This document shows, piece by piece, positions 1-9,249 of a stretch of 31,121 nt of DNA (position 1 is the stretch's first letter; the number at the start of each line of letters is the position of its first letter). The notes under the pieces were generated by a model, which was given only the letters and a program-made list of their open reading frames with translations, did no database searches and had not been told where the DNA came from. The position numbers and the translations under genes are program-made. Source of the stretch: Schoenoplectus triqueter (lineage: Eukaryota > Streptophyta > Magnoliopsida > Poales > Cyperaceae); assembly GCA_964058805.1 (NCBI GenBank), contig CAXKVV010001698.1, positions 1-31,121 on the forward strand, read 5' to 3'.

Positions 1-840
1 CACCTGATGATTATTATGGGCTACATAGAGATTGATAAAAAAACAAATCTCAAGAAAATCAAATGGTTAAATTTTTGCGCTGCGGTTAATAGCAATTCCT
101 CAAACATAACATGTGACATGTCATAGGCCTTACGCACAGCTACATTGATCAGAACTAATGAACGAATTAAGTGGCAATTCTTTATACTCATCGTCACCTG
201 CAGGGAACTAAAATTCTTCTCGTCTCAATAAAAAAATTGCAGTTCTTGCCCGCAAATTGTTTTTCTAAGCAGCTCCTCTGCAGTAGCATGAATTTCAGAT
301 TTTTTTTCTTAAAATATCGGTTTAGGTCACAGGCGACTACTATATGGGGTCAAGATATATTCTGCACTATAAACGTTCAATTGTCCTTCAATATGTGACA
401 TATTACTTTATTGCTATCTCATGGTGGGCCCTTTCGAATATCGTCGTTAAATAATAAAGGCTTTCATTTTCATGTCAAAAGTTTATAAGTTGTTGGGCCT
501 GTATTTCTCTGTACATGTAACTGATGTATATCTATTCTTATATGGGTCCAAATATCGTTTAAAATAAAAAATTATAAGCTATCTGCTTTTGATCCATGGG
601 CCTTCGTTATAATATTACTGCTTCGTTAATAGGTCACATCTTTGATCGATTGTTGAAACAAATTAAATTTGTTAAGCAGCTAAGTAAACACCAGCGTAAT
701 ATACAACCCTTCATAATAAATATTGATTTTAATTTTTTTATTATTTTTAAATGGATACAAGTTTTGTTGATCTAATGATTTATGCACCATCCAAAACTAG
801 TAATTTTGTACTCATCTAAAAAATGTAAAAAAAAAAATTC
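1..840. other. Intergenic, no gene recognised
   Basis: No convincing coding exon is visible here. A 75-codon open frame in the first 400 bases has no recognisable domain. The first 400 bases look somewhat less repetitive than the rest, which could be decayed gene or transposon sequence, but nothing identifies it. The stretch from about 700 is A/T-run rich. Confidence 0.5.
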
Positions 841-1003
841 AAAATAATATAAAATTTTATCTTCAAAGATATTTCAATATGAAGATCATGTTCAACAATT
901 TGGATCGACCGTTTGGACTTTTAATTTTAAGATACGGACGTGAAGCACATGAGATTTTGTGTTTCGCGAAGCACCATAATCTCATTATCTCTATATATAT
1001 ATA
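841..1003 (-). repeat. Foldback MITE fragment ending at a TA run
   Basis: On the minus strand this matches the left arm of the element at about 5745-5840: both carry a CGATCCAAA-type motif followed by TTCATATGAA-like sequence and a preceding TCCGTATCTYAAA-type stretch. It contains the near-palindrome GTGTTTCGCGAAGCAC (959-974) and ends beside a short TA run (993-1003), like other family members in the window. Only one arm is present, so it is a remnant with no coding capacity. Confidence 0.55.
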
Positions 1004-1894
1004 GCATGCAAACTTGATGAAGGTATATCCGAAATTTAGGTGAGAAATTAACATCACAGTGTTGTGTTGGAAAAGAAAAATGAAAAAGCATTTGTCGATC
1101 TTCTCATCCTCCGTCTCCTTCACACGGTAATCGAATATTTTCCAAGCAAAAATAAAATAAAAAATAAAATAAAAGATGCAGATTAGATTCGGTTCTCCAT
1201 TCTCAGGACCCACACATTATACACACGTCTTATTGTCTAATTGTATATTTCTATCCAACTGGCAACACAAATGACTACAAATTTGATTTCAAATATATCT
1301 TTTTCCGGTTCCTAACTAATGGCTTTATTGGAAATTTTATTGCGTATGTTGATGTTGGCCTACAAAAGGAGTGCCTCATCTTCTACGAGACTACTACCAC
1401 AATGAATGGAAATTACTGGACAGATTCCAATACTCGTACAACAAGATTCGTGTGGGTAACCTGATCCAGGGTTAATGCACTATGCAGTGCAGTGATTAAC
1501 CACTTATATTGAAATCCATATTTTAAAACTTTGCTCCACACTAACTTATCTTTGTGTATTTAAATATATTTATACATAGCTCACAAGGGATTTCGTTGGG
1601 GAATATCCAGGGAACATTCCAACAAGTTCACACCACACAAATCCATCTCCACATTTGACAACCCTTATATCATCATATTTCTCAAGTTCTTTACAATGTG
1701 AATCCTAAAGTAGTCACATGTTTGAATTTAAAACTCTCTCTATTAAATTTACAAAGCACATGGTTCTGTGACTTCTGTCTGAAAAGACGCAAGAAATTTT
1801 CTCAAAAAGTCTATTATATCAGAAATGGAGTCATATAAACAGATAAATTCCGATCCTCTGCTGCTTAGTATTGTACAACATAACATGTAAATTG
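1004..1894. other. Intergenic, nothing recognised
   Basis: AT-rich sequence without a supported gene. A small imperfect hairpin lies at 1471-1500 (GTTAAT pairing with ATTAAC, then GCACT with AGTGC around an ATGC loop), too short to call an RNA gene. Confidence 0.45.
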
Positions 1895-1898
1895 TTAG

Positions 1899-1933
1899 AT
1901 CATTTTAGATCATTTTGAGTTAAGCTCACGATA

Positions 1934-1976
<43 letters not shown>
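1899..1976. repeat. TA microsatellite abutting a MITE end remnant
   Basis: A (TA)n tract of about 45 bases (1931-1976) directly follows TTTTGAGTTAAGCTCACG, the terminal motif shared by the foldback MITEs at 10044 and 16630. This suggests that an old element end lies against the TA array, the same arrangement seen near 6143 and 17036. Confidence 0.6.
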
Positions 1977-1979
<3 letters not shown>

Positions 1980-2026
1980 CGGTAGGGAAATTGAAACTCG
2001 TGTTTATCTCCCATGTGTTTCGGGCC

Positions 2027-2140
2027 CTTTGGACAAATTCAAAGAGTCCGATTCGTTATCTCGGATTTTTTATTTTCTCAATTAAATGCAGGCCGCATCA
2101 AAATTTATATGAAAAGTGGGCTCTTCGAATTTGTCCAAAG
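2027..2140. repeat. 23-bp near-perfect inverted repeat with 68-bp loop
   Basis: Positions 2027-2049 are the reverse complement of 2118-2140 with two mismatches; the shared core is CTTTGGACAAATTC. The arms can form a stable hairpin. It may be a small degraded foldback transposon, because a TA array lies 50 bases to the left, but no target duplication was found. Confidence 0.65.
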
Positions 2141-2670
2141 ATCTGAAATAAACTATATTAAAAAACCATTATACTAGAATCTGTCAAAAATATTTTATAT
2201 ATTTTAAATAAAGAATTGCACCGTCATTCAGCACAGTGAAAATATTTTTTTTATTAATTATATATTATCTGGTGATGGATTGGGTTTTGGAATTCCCACC
2301 CCATAAAGGATTGGAATATGAAATCCCCATGTTCGAAAGGGTATAGTTCCGAAATTTCTATCATTGGGAGATTTTGATGTTCAGAATCAGAGCGAATTTT
2401 CATATATATTACAATTTTTACGTTCTTACTTTGCGATTGTTATTTTTAATTCAAATGTGCTTTGATATTTTAGTAGATTTTTTTTTAACTTTGCATTAAT
2501 TCAAAAGTAGTTACCTTTTATGTGGTTGATAATTTTAATATAAGAAAATCACAATCATTTTTTTGTGAAAAAAAATAAGTAGGCCTCGTAAATCCTTGAG
2601 ATGCTTAGAATTTTGTAATTTTTATTTTTTTAAGAAGTTACGAAAAGTATATGATTTATTTTAGAATTGT
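2141..2670. other. Intergenic, nothing recognised
   Basis: AT-rich sequence with poly-A and poly-T runs. No gene, clear repeat or transposon terminus was recognised. Confidence 0.45.
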
Positions 2671-2689
2671 GTGAATAGGGTTACAGATG

Positions 2690-2880
2690 AAACAAATTCG
2701 ATCGAACTAGTTAGTATTTAAGTTTGATTTGAAATATAACCGAACTAGTATGATTCAAAATAAATTGACAATTTCAAACTGAAATGATCTAAAATTCAAT
2801 TTATTTAATATTCGAACTAGTTCAATTTGATTCGAAATAGTTACAAATTGATTACAATTATCTTGATAGAATGACAGAAA
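2690..2880. repeat. Dispersed TCGAACTAGTT motif cluster (left part)
   Basis: The motif (A/T)TCGAACTAGTT and variants, with GATTCGAAAT(A)G, recur several times here in both orientations and again at about 3205-3330. The two parts are separated by the RTE/SINE-type insertion and a GC-rich patch. Clusters of short motifs are common in non-autonomous hAT-type elements, but no matching termini were found, so the nature of the repeat is unproven. Confidence 0.4.
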
Positions 2881-2890
2881 TTGATTACAA

Positions 2891-2977
2891 ATTTACAACA
2901 CAACATAATCAACAACAACAACAATAACAAAGTCTTTACTCCCAAATAAATTGGGGTAGGCTAATCATGAAAAAAAA
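2891..2977 (-). mobile_element. 5'-truncated RTE/SINE-type retroposon tail
   Basis: Read on the minus strand this ends in AGCCTACCCCAA, then GGGAGTAAAGACTTTG and a TTG-repeat tail. That is the 3'-end pattern I associate with plant RTE-type LINEs and the SINEs that share their tail. It is flanked by a direct repeat TGATTACAA (2882-2890 and 2978-2986), consistent with a 9-bp target duplication. Only about 85 bases remain, so it is a heavily 5'-truncated copy. A diverged tail of the same type lies at 14221-14315. Confidence 0.6.
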
Positions 2978-3083
2978 TGATTACAACAAGTCAACAACTC
3001 GTCTTAGAGCACGATTTAAAAGTTAAAATTACAAATCAATAGTTTAGAGAACAAATTTAAGTGCTTAGCGGGATGACAGAAGA

Positions 3084-3195
3084 CAATACAGTGGCAGCTG
3101 ATGGAGATCCCACAGAGAGGGAAAATAGGGTTTTGGGGTCCGAGAGCGTCGAGAGTCGAGAGTCGAGACTCCGAGAGAGAGAAATGGGTATATAA
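3084..3195. other. GC-richer patch with GAGTCGA repeats
   Basis: A short patch of markedly higher GC in AT-rich DNA. It contains CGAGAGTCGAGAGTCGAGAC, a short tandem of GAGTCGA units, followed by GAGAGAGAG. On the minus strand it resembles a pyrimidine-rich 5' leader, but no start codon with a lasting open frame follows. It may be part of an unidentified element related to the island at 5240-5515. Confidence 0.35.
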
Positions 3196-3964
3196 GTATT
3201 TATCTATCGGACGGTTTAAATATCATTAAGATTCGAACTTCATTAGTTCGAGAATAAGTTTTGATCGAACTATTTAGAGTTCGAGTTTGATTTATACTCA
3301 TTTTGAATTAATCTAATTCGATTTGAAATAGTTTTGAAGTGAAATCGAATGAATTTATATGAATCTTTTTCAAATTGAACACAAATAGACTGAACTATGA
3401 TTTTTTTTTTGCAAATATTTTCATGTGTCAAAAATGAAGTAAAGAAAAAGGAAATAAATTGGAATTGATCAATGTTCCGCCATTGATTGTCAGATAAGTC
3501 GCCTAGTCTAACGCTGAAGCAAATAATACTGTTCATGACATTGTCGTTATTCCTGAGACATGTGAGGCTAAGAATGCAAATCAACTATTCCATTTTTTTG
3601 TTCTGAGATCGTTGCTATATATTGAGAATGTTCAATTTCAAGAAAAAGAAAATTAGAACTTCTTTCGTTTTATTTCTTCTCTCTCTAGGAGGGGAAAAAA
3701 AGAATGTCACTGTATTGATTTTCTGATCTTACTTCTAAAGCCAGCGTGATTAATTAGTATGTGGCACTGCATTAATTGTGACCGTTTATGAATGAAGTGA
3801 GACCATCTTTTTTTAAGTATGATCTAGATGACCATAATATTTAACAAACTACTTTTTGAAAGCTTGAAAGCTAAAATTTGGACCAAGTTATCTTTCAAGT
3901 GAAATGTGCGTGCTATAAAAGAAAGGTATCGTTATTCTTTAGGGTGAAACTAATTGGTTTTATA
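3196..3964. other. Intergenic with right part of the TCGAACTA cluster
   Basis: The first 140 bases repeat the TTCGAACT and GATTTGAAATAG motifs seen at 2690-2880. The rest is AT-rich with no gene recognised; a 104-codon minus-strand open frame here has no recognisable domain. Confidence 0.4.
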
Positions 3965-3973
3965 AGTCTTAAA

Positions 3974-4949
3974 AATTAGAGTGTTCATGTGGATAGTGGG
4001 AAAAAAAATAATTTGCTGCTTAAAGGTTGGATAAGAATTAATGTTTATAATTTTTGCACGTCTTAAGGAGAGTGTTGATCATATATTTATTATATGTTCT
4101 TTTGGAAAATCAATTTGATTATGGATGGGTCACTGTCAAGTGATCTCTAGATATTGACACTTATTTGATGAAGTGATATCTTTTGCCCCCCCCCCCCTTT
4201 TTTATCTGAATCTAATAGAAAAACAATATTCTTAATCACATTGTGTGCAGTATACTGGTCTATATGGATAATGAGAAATTATATTTCTTTTCAACACACT
4301 CCTTGCATTTCTAACAAAAATATATTGATTAAAATCTGTTCTTTGATTCAACATTGATCAAGGACAATGCCACAAAAAATCAAGAGTAAAATGAAGCAAT
4401 GGATGCCACTATTATTTGAGATGATACCCCTGCAAACTTTGCCTCCTCTACTGCTTTTACCTCCTCCATGAATTACAAGGGCTACATGCTTTTTCCTGGT
4501 TGTATAGATGTTGAAGCTTATGCTTATACATATATGTTTTGTTTTGCATGTGGTTGTATGATGTGAAGTTATTTTGTGTGGTTGTTATGCTTGTGCATGA
4601 GTTGTTTGTTGAATCTGTGACTTGTGCTGTAGTTTGGTTTGCTTATTGTTTAGAGGGTAGTTTATTTTTGTTAGGAAGGATAATGATGATATGTGTGTGG
4701 GGTGGAGAGATTGTCTCTCCGTCTGGGACCCGTAATTACAGATGCATGCTATCTTAGGCGAGTTGAGATGGTGAATCGATGATACCCGTGTGAGTTATGA
4801 ATCATTCTTAGGGGTTTTCATTGACTAGGGGTTTAGTTAGGGTATTTTTTTGAGTGTTGATTCATGTTGCAGTTGTTTTGTTAGGAGTTTTTATAACTTA
4901 ACAATTTCAGCAATGAAATAGACATAATTATTTTTTTTCTCAAAAAAAA
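3974..4949 (+). mobile_element. Dead 5'-truncated L1-type LINE fragment
   Basis: Near the left end a decayed zinc-binding domain of the kind following plant LINE reverse transcriptases (zf-RVT) can be read. In one frame 4007-4036 gives NNLLLKGWIR. After a frame change, 4068-4127 gives ESVDHIFIICSFGKSI, then a stop, then LW; the expected family pattern is Es-x-DH-hydrophobic-x-x-C-x-F-x-x-x-x-W. About 800 bases of non-coding 3' sequence follow and end in a poly(A) run (4942-4950). A direct repeat AGTCTTAAA (3965-3973 and 4950-4958) fits a target-site duplication, although the last A run overlaps it. The frameshift and stop show that it is inactive. A 12-C run (4186-4197) lies inside. A 72-codon open frame at 4539-4757 falls in the 3' non-coding part and is not called as a gene. 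Confidence 0.65.
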
Positions 4950-4958
4950 AGTCTTAAA

Positions 4959-5239
4959 TTATATATCTTAATAATTATGTTCCTTGTGCTGTGCAGTTTT
5001 CTTTAATTTGAGAGTGAGCGCCATGACAAGAACATGTGCATGATGAACCCCCTCCAACAGTTCAATTTCTTAATGGATCAAGAAACCTTTGATTGTGTAA
5101 ATTAATTATTGTTATATATGATCATCCGATCCCTTTATATATTTTCATCCGATCTGAAGATATTAATGGAGCAGGGAAAGCAGCCTGCTTGCGGACAGTG
5201 ATTTTCACTCGGTCGACTTTCATAATTTTTTTAATGATA
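4959..5239. other. Intergenic, nothing recognised
   Basis: Short AT-rich stretch between the LINE tail and the GC-rich island, with no recognisable gene or terminus. Confidence 0.4.
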
Positions 5240-5515
5240 AGTACACAAGGGGGAAAAAGTGAGTACGGAGTGAAGAGGCGATCAGGCGAGTCATCGAGTC
5301 GGAGCCTTACGACAGACGCGCGGGAAACCTTGACGCGCAGCGAAGCGACGATACGATTCGGAGCTGCGCGTGAGTCGACAAGTCGGAGCAGCGAGTTGGA
5401 TTCGCGAGTCGGAGTAGTGAAGCGTCAAAGCACTGGATGCCGCGACAAGATGAGTCCGAGTCGCGAGGTTATATGCGAGTCACGGAATTGTCGAGCCAAT
5501 AAATCGGAGTGTTTG
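5240..5515. other. CpG-rich island of GAGTCGGAG-like repeats
   Basis: Base composition changes abruptly: CpG-rich sequence with repeated (C/G)AGTCGGAG variants at about 5295, 5337-5345, 5379, 5405, 5452 (GAGTCCGAG) and 5502. A 149-codon open frame covers it on the plus strand (5093-5542), but the peptide is Ser/Arg/Thr-rich without any domain I recognise, and the frame probably stays open because of the repeats. It could be a fragment of an LTR or other transposon, or the subterminal part of a DNA element. No known family is assigned. Confidence 0.45.
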
Positions 5516-5744
5516 ATTTCTTTCACCGGGGTCTTTGATTAATATATATTTATAGTTATTGTTTGAGATGTTTTTTTTTTCCAAATATGAATGACATAGA
5601 GAATCAGTCTTTGATCTAGTGATAAAACATAATATTTTTTGTGCGAAAGATTGTGGATTCGAAATTCAAATGAGAAGTTCTTATGAATAATTATGAAATT
5701 CAAAAGTTTTGACTCTCATCTTTTCGAAGCATAAAATTTTTCGT

Positions 5745-6143
5745 GCTTCGCAAAATATAAAACTTCATGTATTTTTCGTCCATATCTCAAATTTAAAAGT
5801 TTAAATAATCGATCCAAACCGTTGAATATAATGTTCATATGAAAACTTTGTGGGATACAAAAATTTAGAGTGTTTTGAGTTTTTTAAGTCACTCTTTTGA
5901 ATTTTAAAAAAAATAACACAAACATTAAATATTTATTATTATTTCTAGAGCTATTTTTCCAAAAAAAAATCAAAAGTGTGGCTTAAAAAACTCAAAACAC
6001 TCCAAATTTTTGTATCCCCATAAGATTTTCAATATGAAGAATTTAATGAGAGTGATGAAACAAAATTTGAAGATCATTTAATATATTTTTCAAGCTAGAA
6101 TCACGTAGAGACTTTGTGCTCCTAGGAACATATTAGTTTTACT
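5745..6143. mobile_element. Chimeric foldback MITE inserted at a TA run
   Basis: The inner arms are inverted: TGTGGGATACAAAAATTTAG (about 5848) pairs with CTCCAAATTTTTGTATCCCC (about 5999). The right outer arm resembles the element at 17071-17353, including TTAATGAGAGTGAT, GATCATTTAATATATTTTTC and a TTAGTTTTACT end against the TA array 6143-6166. The left outer arm instead matches the fragment at 841-1003 (CGATCCAAACCGTT, TTCATATGAA). The two halves therefore seem to come from different subfamilies. The left boundary is uncertain and there are no coding sequences. Confidence 0.6.
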
Positions 6144-6166
6144 ATATATATATATATATATATATA

Positions 6167-7374
6167 CCTTACTGTGTTTCGCGAAGCAAAGAGACGTTTT
6201 GTTTCAGTTTCAAATCTCATATACCGAAAGCTCAAAATATTAATTTAATTAGTCCACAAGAATCTAGATATTAAAATCTTGTTGAATATCAAATTTTATT
6301 ATTTTTTGAACTTAGTAACTATTTGTTTCGATTTTTGAAAGATGATAAATTTTTAGATGTATCTATCATTATTTTATTATTATTATGAGGTATTTTTTAA
6401 AAATCCAAAAAAATAGTTAGAAAGATTCAAATATAATCAAATTTGATATTTCATAAGATCAAATTTGGGTCCAATCTAATTCATGAATCGTTTTAAGCAT
6501 ATTTTGTTTTTGATTCGGAATACCAGAATATATAAGGAGTAACAACGGACAACAAGGGAACAACCAATGTTTTTTTTTCTCTTATTGCAAATAATACAAA
6601 CCACTTAAATTTCATGACTCAATGACCAACGATAGAAGAAGAAATATTAAACATATAAAAAAAACTTTAGAAAGTCAAAACTTTTGCGTGTTATTGGTTA
6701 AACGAAATAAACTAATACAATATTGTGACAACTTTCTGGAAGGTATATGATTCATACAAGGTTTCTATAACAAATACAAAACATTATGATCAACAACAAC
6801 GTTCGAAGGCCTATTATGCAATACCGCTTCATACTGTACATAATTTTGCATTGACAGGGGCGATCGCCCCTCCTACCCTCCATCTCTGGTAGCAAGTACC
6901 AATTTTATTATAGATTGTCTCTCTTTTTCTTTTTGTCTTTTTTGAATTAGAATCTCATAAGAGTTTTGATTAGTTGTTTTAAATATATTTGTAAAATTTG
7001 CTCTGCTTTCTCAATTGCTTTTGCATCTCTCCTCTATGTTATAATTAATTACTAATGCATCAAGTTCCATGTCCCGTAAAAAGGTGGAATTTTCTCTGCG
7101 CCTTAGCCCATGATAATAATGAATCGTTTTAAGCATATTTTTCTTTTTCGATTTGGAATATCAGAACAAGGAAACTACCAATATTTTATCATCACTTAAA
7201 GAACTTGGCCTCACCTTAGTATTTTGACGACCATTATTTAATTAAAACTGTGATTCAACATGGCTAATGGAAATAGTTATATATCACAAGGAAAAATGGT
7301 AAATTTCGGGAAGGGGAGAAGGAAAAAACACATCATACCTAAAATTTCTTCCCCTAATCTAATATAATCATGGT
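6167..7374. other. Intergenic between MITE and WRKY gene
   Basis: No gene recognised. GTGTTTCGCGAAGCAA (6174-6189), right after the TA array, repeats the near-palindrome at 959-974 and suggests another element end. AGGGGCGATCGCCCCT (6856-6871) is a perfect 16-bp palindrome. ATCGTTTTAAGCATATTTT-like sequence occurs twice (about 6487 and 7122). The rest is AT-rich 3'-flanking DNA of the WRKY gene. Confidence 0.45.
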
Positions 7375-7381
7375 ATTTATT
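7375..7381 (-). promoter_or_regulatory. Possible poly(A) signal of the WRKY gene
   Basis: AATAAAT on the minus strand starts about 34 bases past the stop codon. It is close to the AATAAA near-upstream element of plant genes. Plant signals are loose and the distance is short for a full 3' UTR, so this may not be the one used. Confidence 0.35.
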
Positions 7382-7414
7382 GGCAGCTAAATATAAAGCT
7401 AATTCGAAGCAGTA

Positions 7415-9185
7415 CTAGCCATCCATATTTTGGAAGAAGGATCCAATCTGATCAAAAGAAAATATGCTCTCAATAGTTTGATCAAAATCGAGCAAGTTAC
7501 CGTCCAGTTCCATGCTGAAACTGTAACTTGGATTAACGGACTGCAAATCTAAGAAATCACTTGGAACCACTTGTTGATCTTGAGAGGCAGTGATACTGTC
7601 AGATGAAGTTTGGTTGCTCATAATATCCTCTTCACGCTCATGCTTCATTATTGAAGAAGAGAGAGGAGGTGGGGAGAAGTGTGGGCTGGCATTGTTGCTG
7701 TTGGCATTGAAATTGATAATGTATGAATTTTCTTGTCCTTGGCAACGTTTCTTTGCTTGTTTGCATATATGCTCTCCAAAGTATGTGATTTCAAACATGT
7801 CAGGTTGTTGCTCAGACTGCTGCACTTGTCTGGTTGCTAGGCAATGTTCATCATATTTGTGCGTGCATCTGAAATAACTCCTGCAACACAGAATTTAGTA
7901 CGATAAATCAGTTTTTTTTTCCTTTTTTTGCATTTATTGGTATCAGTAAGAAATATAAATATGTGAAAAGCATATTATTTCCTATGGTGAGATTTGGGTT
8001 GCATATTGCCGCAACTTATCTCCAGTTGGAAGATTCTGTGTGTGTCTTTGTTAAAGAAGGAATGCATTGGACATGGACATGCTGCTACGTGTCTGTTAAT
8101 TAACTAATGGTTATTCAAATTGAAGAAAATTGGGCCCCACCTTGAACAAAGTGAAAGATATATAATGGAAAAATAAATAACCCATGCTAATATCGGAACA
8201 TGATTGGACAGGTAACAACAACCCACTGGCCAAATTGCAATGACAATGATCAAAATTACTGTGAAAGTGCACATTAGTACCCTTTTTTTTGTCAAACTGC
8301 CTTTCGTTTTCAACTTTTGTTGAAATCAACTTTGCTAGTCTTTCTTTCAGTAACAGTAGTATTCCTCTTTGGTCATATAATGTACTGAGAATAATTTGTA
8401 TTAATTTCAAGAATTTACTATAACACTCTTTAAAATTTTGGTTTCCTATTAAATATTTTTTTCTATATATACACTGAATACAAATCGCATATATAACACT
8501 GCATGAAATTCGGCATATGTAGATGTATTCTCCAGTATACGGTATGCGGTGGTATTCCGCATAGACGAAGAAAATCACATTTTAAAAATACTGCAAACGA
8601 TAATACTATCTTCATCGCTTACGAAAATATGAATTATGTTTTAAAGAGAGGAACGAGGAGGAAAAAAAATAAACCGAGTTATTACCTTGGGTGTCTTGCA
8701 CTGAAAATTTCCTTCTGACCATACTTCCTCCATGTAAACCCATCATCTAAGCTCTTTCTTAGCACCTTGTCGCTTGAATTTGGATCAGCCCTGCAACCAA
8801 AGTTACTTCAAAAAATCATCAATATGTAAAAACACACAAAAAAAAAGAATAAAACACAATCGCAAGAACATGAGGAGTAGAAAAAATGATTTAGTTGACT
8901 GCACCTTTTCCTACCGGCAGATTTTGGTGCCACTTGTGTGCGCCTTTTCTTGCTGGAGTTTGTGTACATGCGATTTTCATTGCTCGACAAGGGCTCAGGT
9001 GATCCGGCAGCATTTTGCGACATTGCGACCGCTTCAGAGAAAGCCCCCGAAATGATTTCGAGGAGATGCTCGACTTCAGATGGCATCTTGTGTTGTGCCA
9101 ACACCGCCTTTAGCGTATTGGTCGATTCCTGGCCACTCCGTAGCACGTGGATCACTGGATTTTCAGCCATTGACGTCACTGGCAT
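7415..9185 (-). CDS. WRKY transcription factor, group III, three exons
   Basis: Plant-specific DNA-binding regulator; WRKY proteins bind W-boxes (TTGACC/T) in the nucleus, and group III members mostly act in defence, salicylate signalling and senescence (family knowledge). Exons: 8905-9185, 8686-8790, 7415-7880, all with GT/AG introns of phase 2, giving 283 residues. The N-terminus (about 8-50) has the hydrophobic helical pattern common to group III proteins. KKRR (79-82) and GRKR (91-94) are likely nuclear signals. The WRKY domain has DDGFTWRKYGQKEI (109-122) and zinc ligands C134, C142, H166, C168, so the spacing is C-X7-C-X23-H-X-C, diagnostic of group III. The second intron falls after the R of HPR, the conserved position. 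The tail is Ser/Gln-rich and then acidic with aromatic residues, ending SFFQNMDG, like an activation region. The first in-frame ATG is 9185; an in-frame TAG lies upstream at 9210-9212. A second ATG at 9170 (MAENP) could also start the protein. The domain resembles the WRKY54/70 and 53/41 branches, but the orthologue is not decided. Confidence 0.93.
7881..8685 (-). other. Second intron of the WRKY gene (805 bp)
   Basis: It starts with GTAA after CACCCAAG and ends TTGCAG before the codon completing Arg129. It interrupts the WRKY domain between WRKYGQK and the zinc ligands, the position conserved in most WRKY genes. Open frames of 69, 155 and 71 codons overlap it on both strands but show no domain and are treated as chance. 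No transposon was recognised inside it. The first intron (8791-8904) is 114 bp. Confidence 0.85.
9171..9178. promoter_or_regulatory. TGACGTCA palindrome at the translation start
   Basis: A perfect bZIP-type C-box/CRE palindrome lies between the two candidate start codons, inside codons 3-5 of the longer protein. A G-box CACGTG also lies in exon 1 (9144-9149). Both match known bZIP or bHLH target cores, but sites inside coding sequence may be chance and use is unproven. Confidence 0.3.
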
Positions 9186-9242
9186 ATGTTGCAAATAGCC
9201 ACCTCCTAGCTACTCGCCTCTTTGGGTTGATGTTTTTTTCTC

Positions 9243-9249
9243 TTTTATA
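9243..9249 (-). promoter_or_regulatory. TATA box of the WRKY gene
   Basis: TATAAAA on the minus strand, within CTTATAAAAGAG, is 58-64 bases upstream of the first ATG. That would place transcription start about 30 bases before the ATG, giving a short AG-rich leader. No canonical W-box (TTGACC or TTGACT) was seen in the 300 bases upstream, so simple autoregulation is not indicated there. Confidence 0.6.

Noticed and set aside
1471..1500. Short hairpin around GCACT/AGTGC
   Set aside because: The stem is too short and bulged to support a microRNA or other RNA gene.
5440..5480. GATGAGTCCGAGTCGCGAG resembling a hammerhead ribozyme core
   Set aside because: The required CGAAAC segment and the stem pairing are missing.
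7590..7877. Plus-strand 95-codon frame
   Set aside because: It lies opposite exon 3 of the WRKY gene and is its antisense shadow.
8104..8578. Minus-strand frames of 69 and 155 codons
   Set aside because: They fall within the second intron of the WRKY gene and show no recognised domain.
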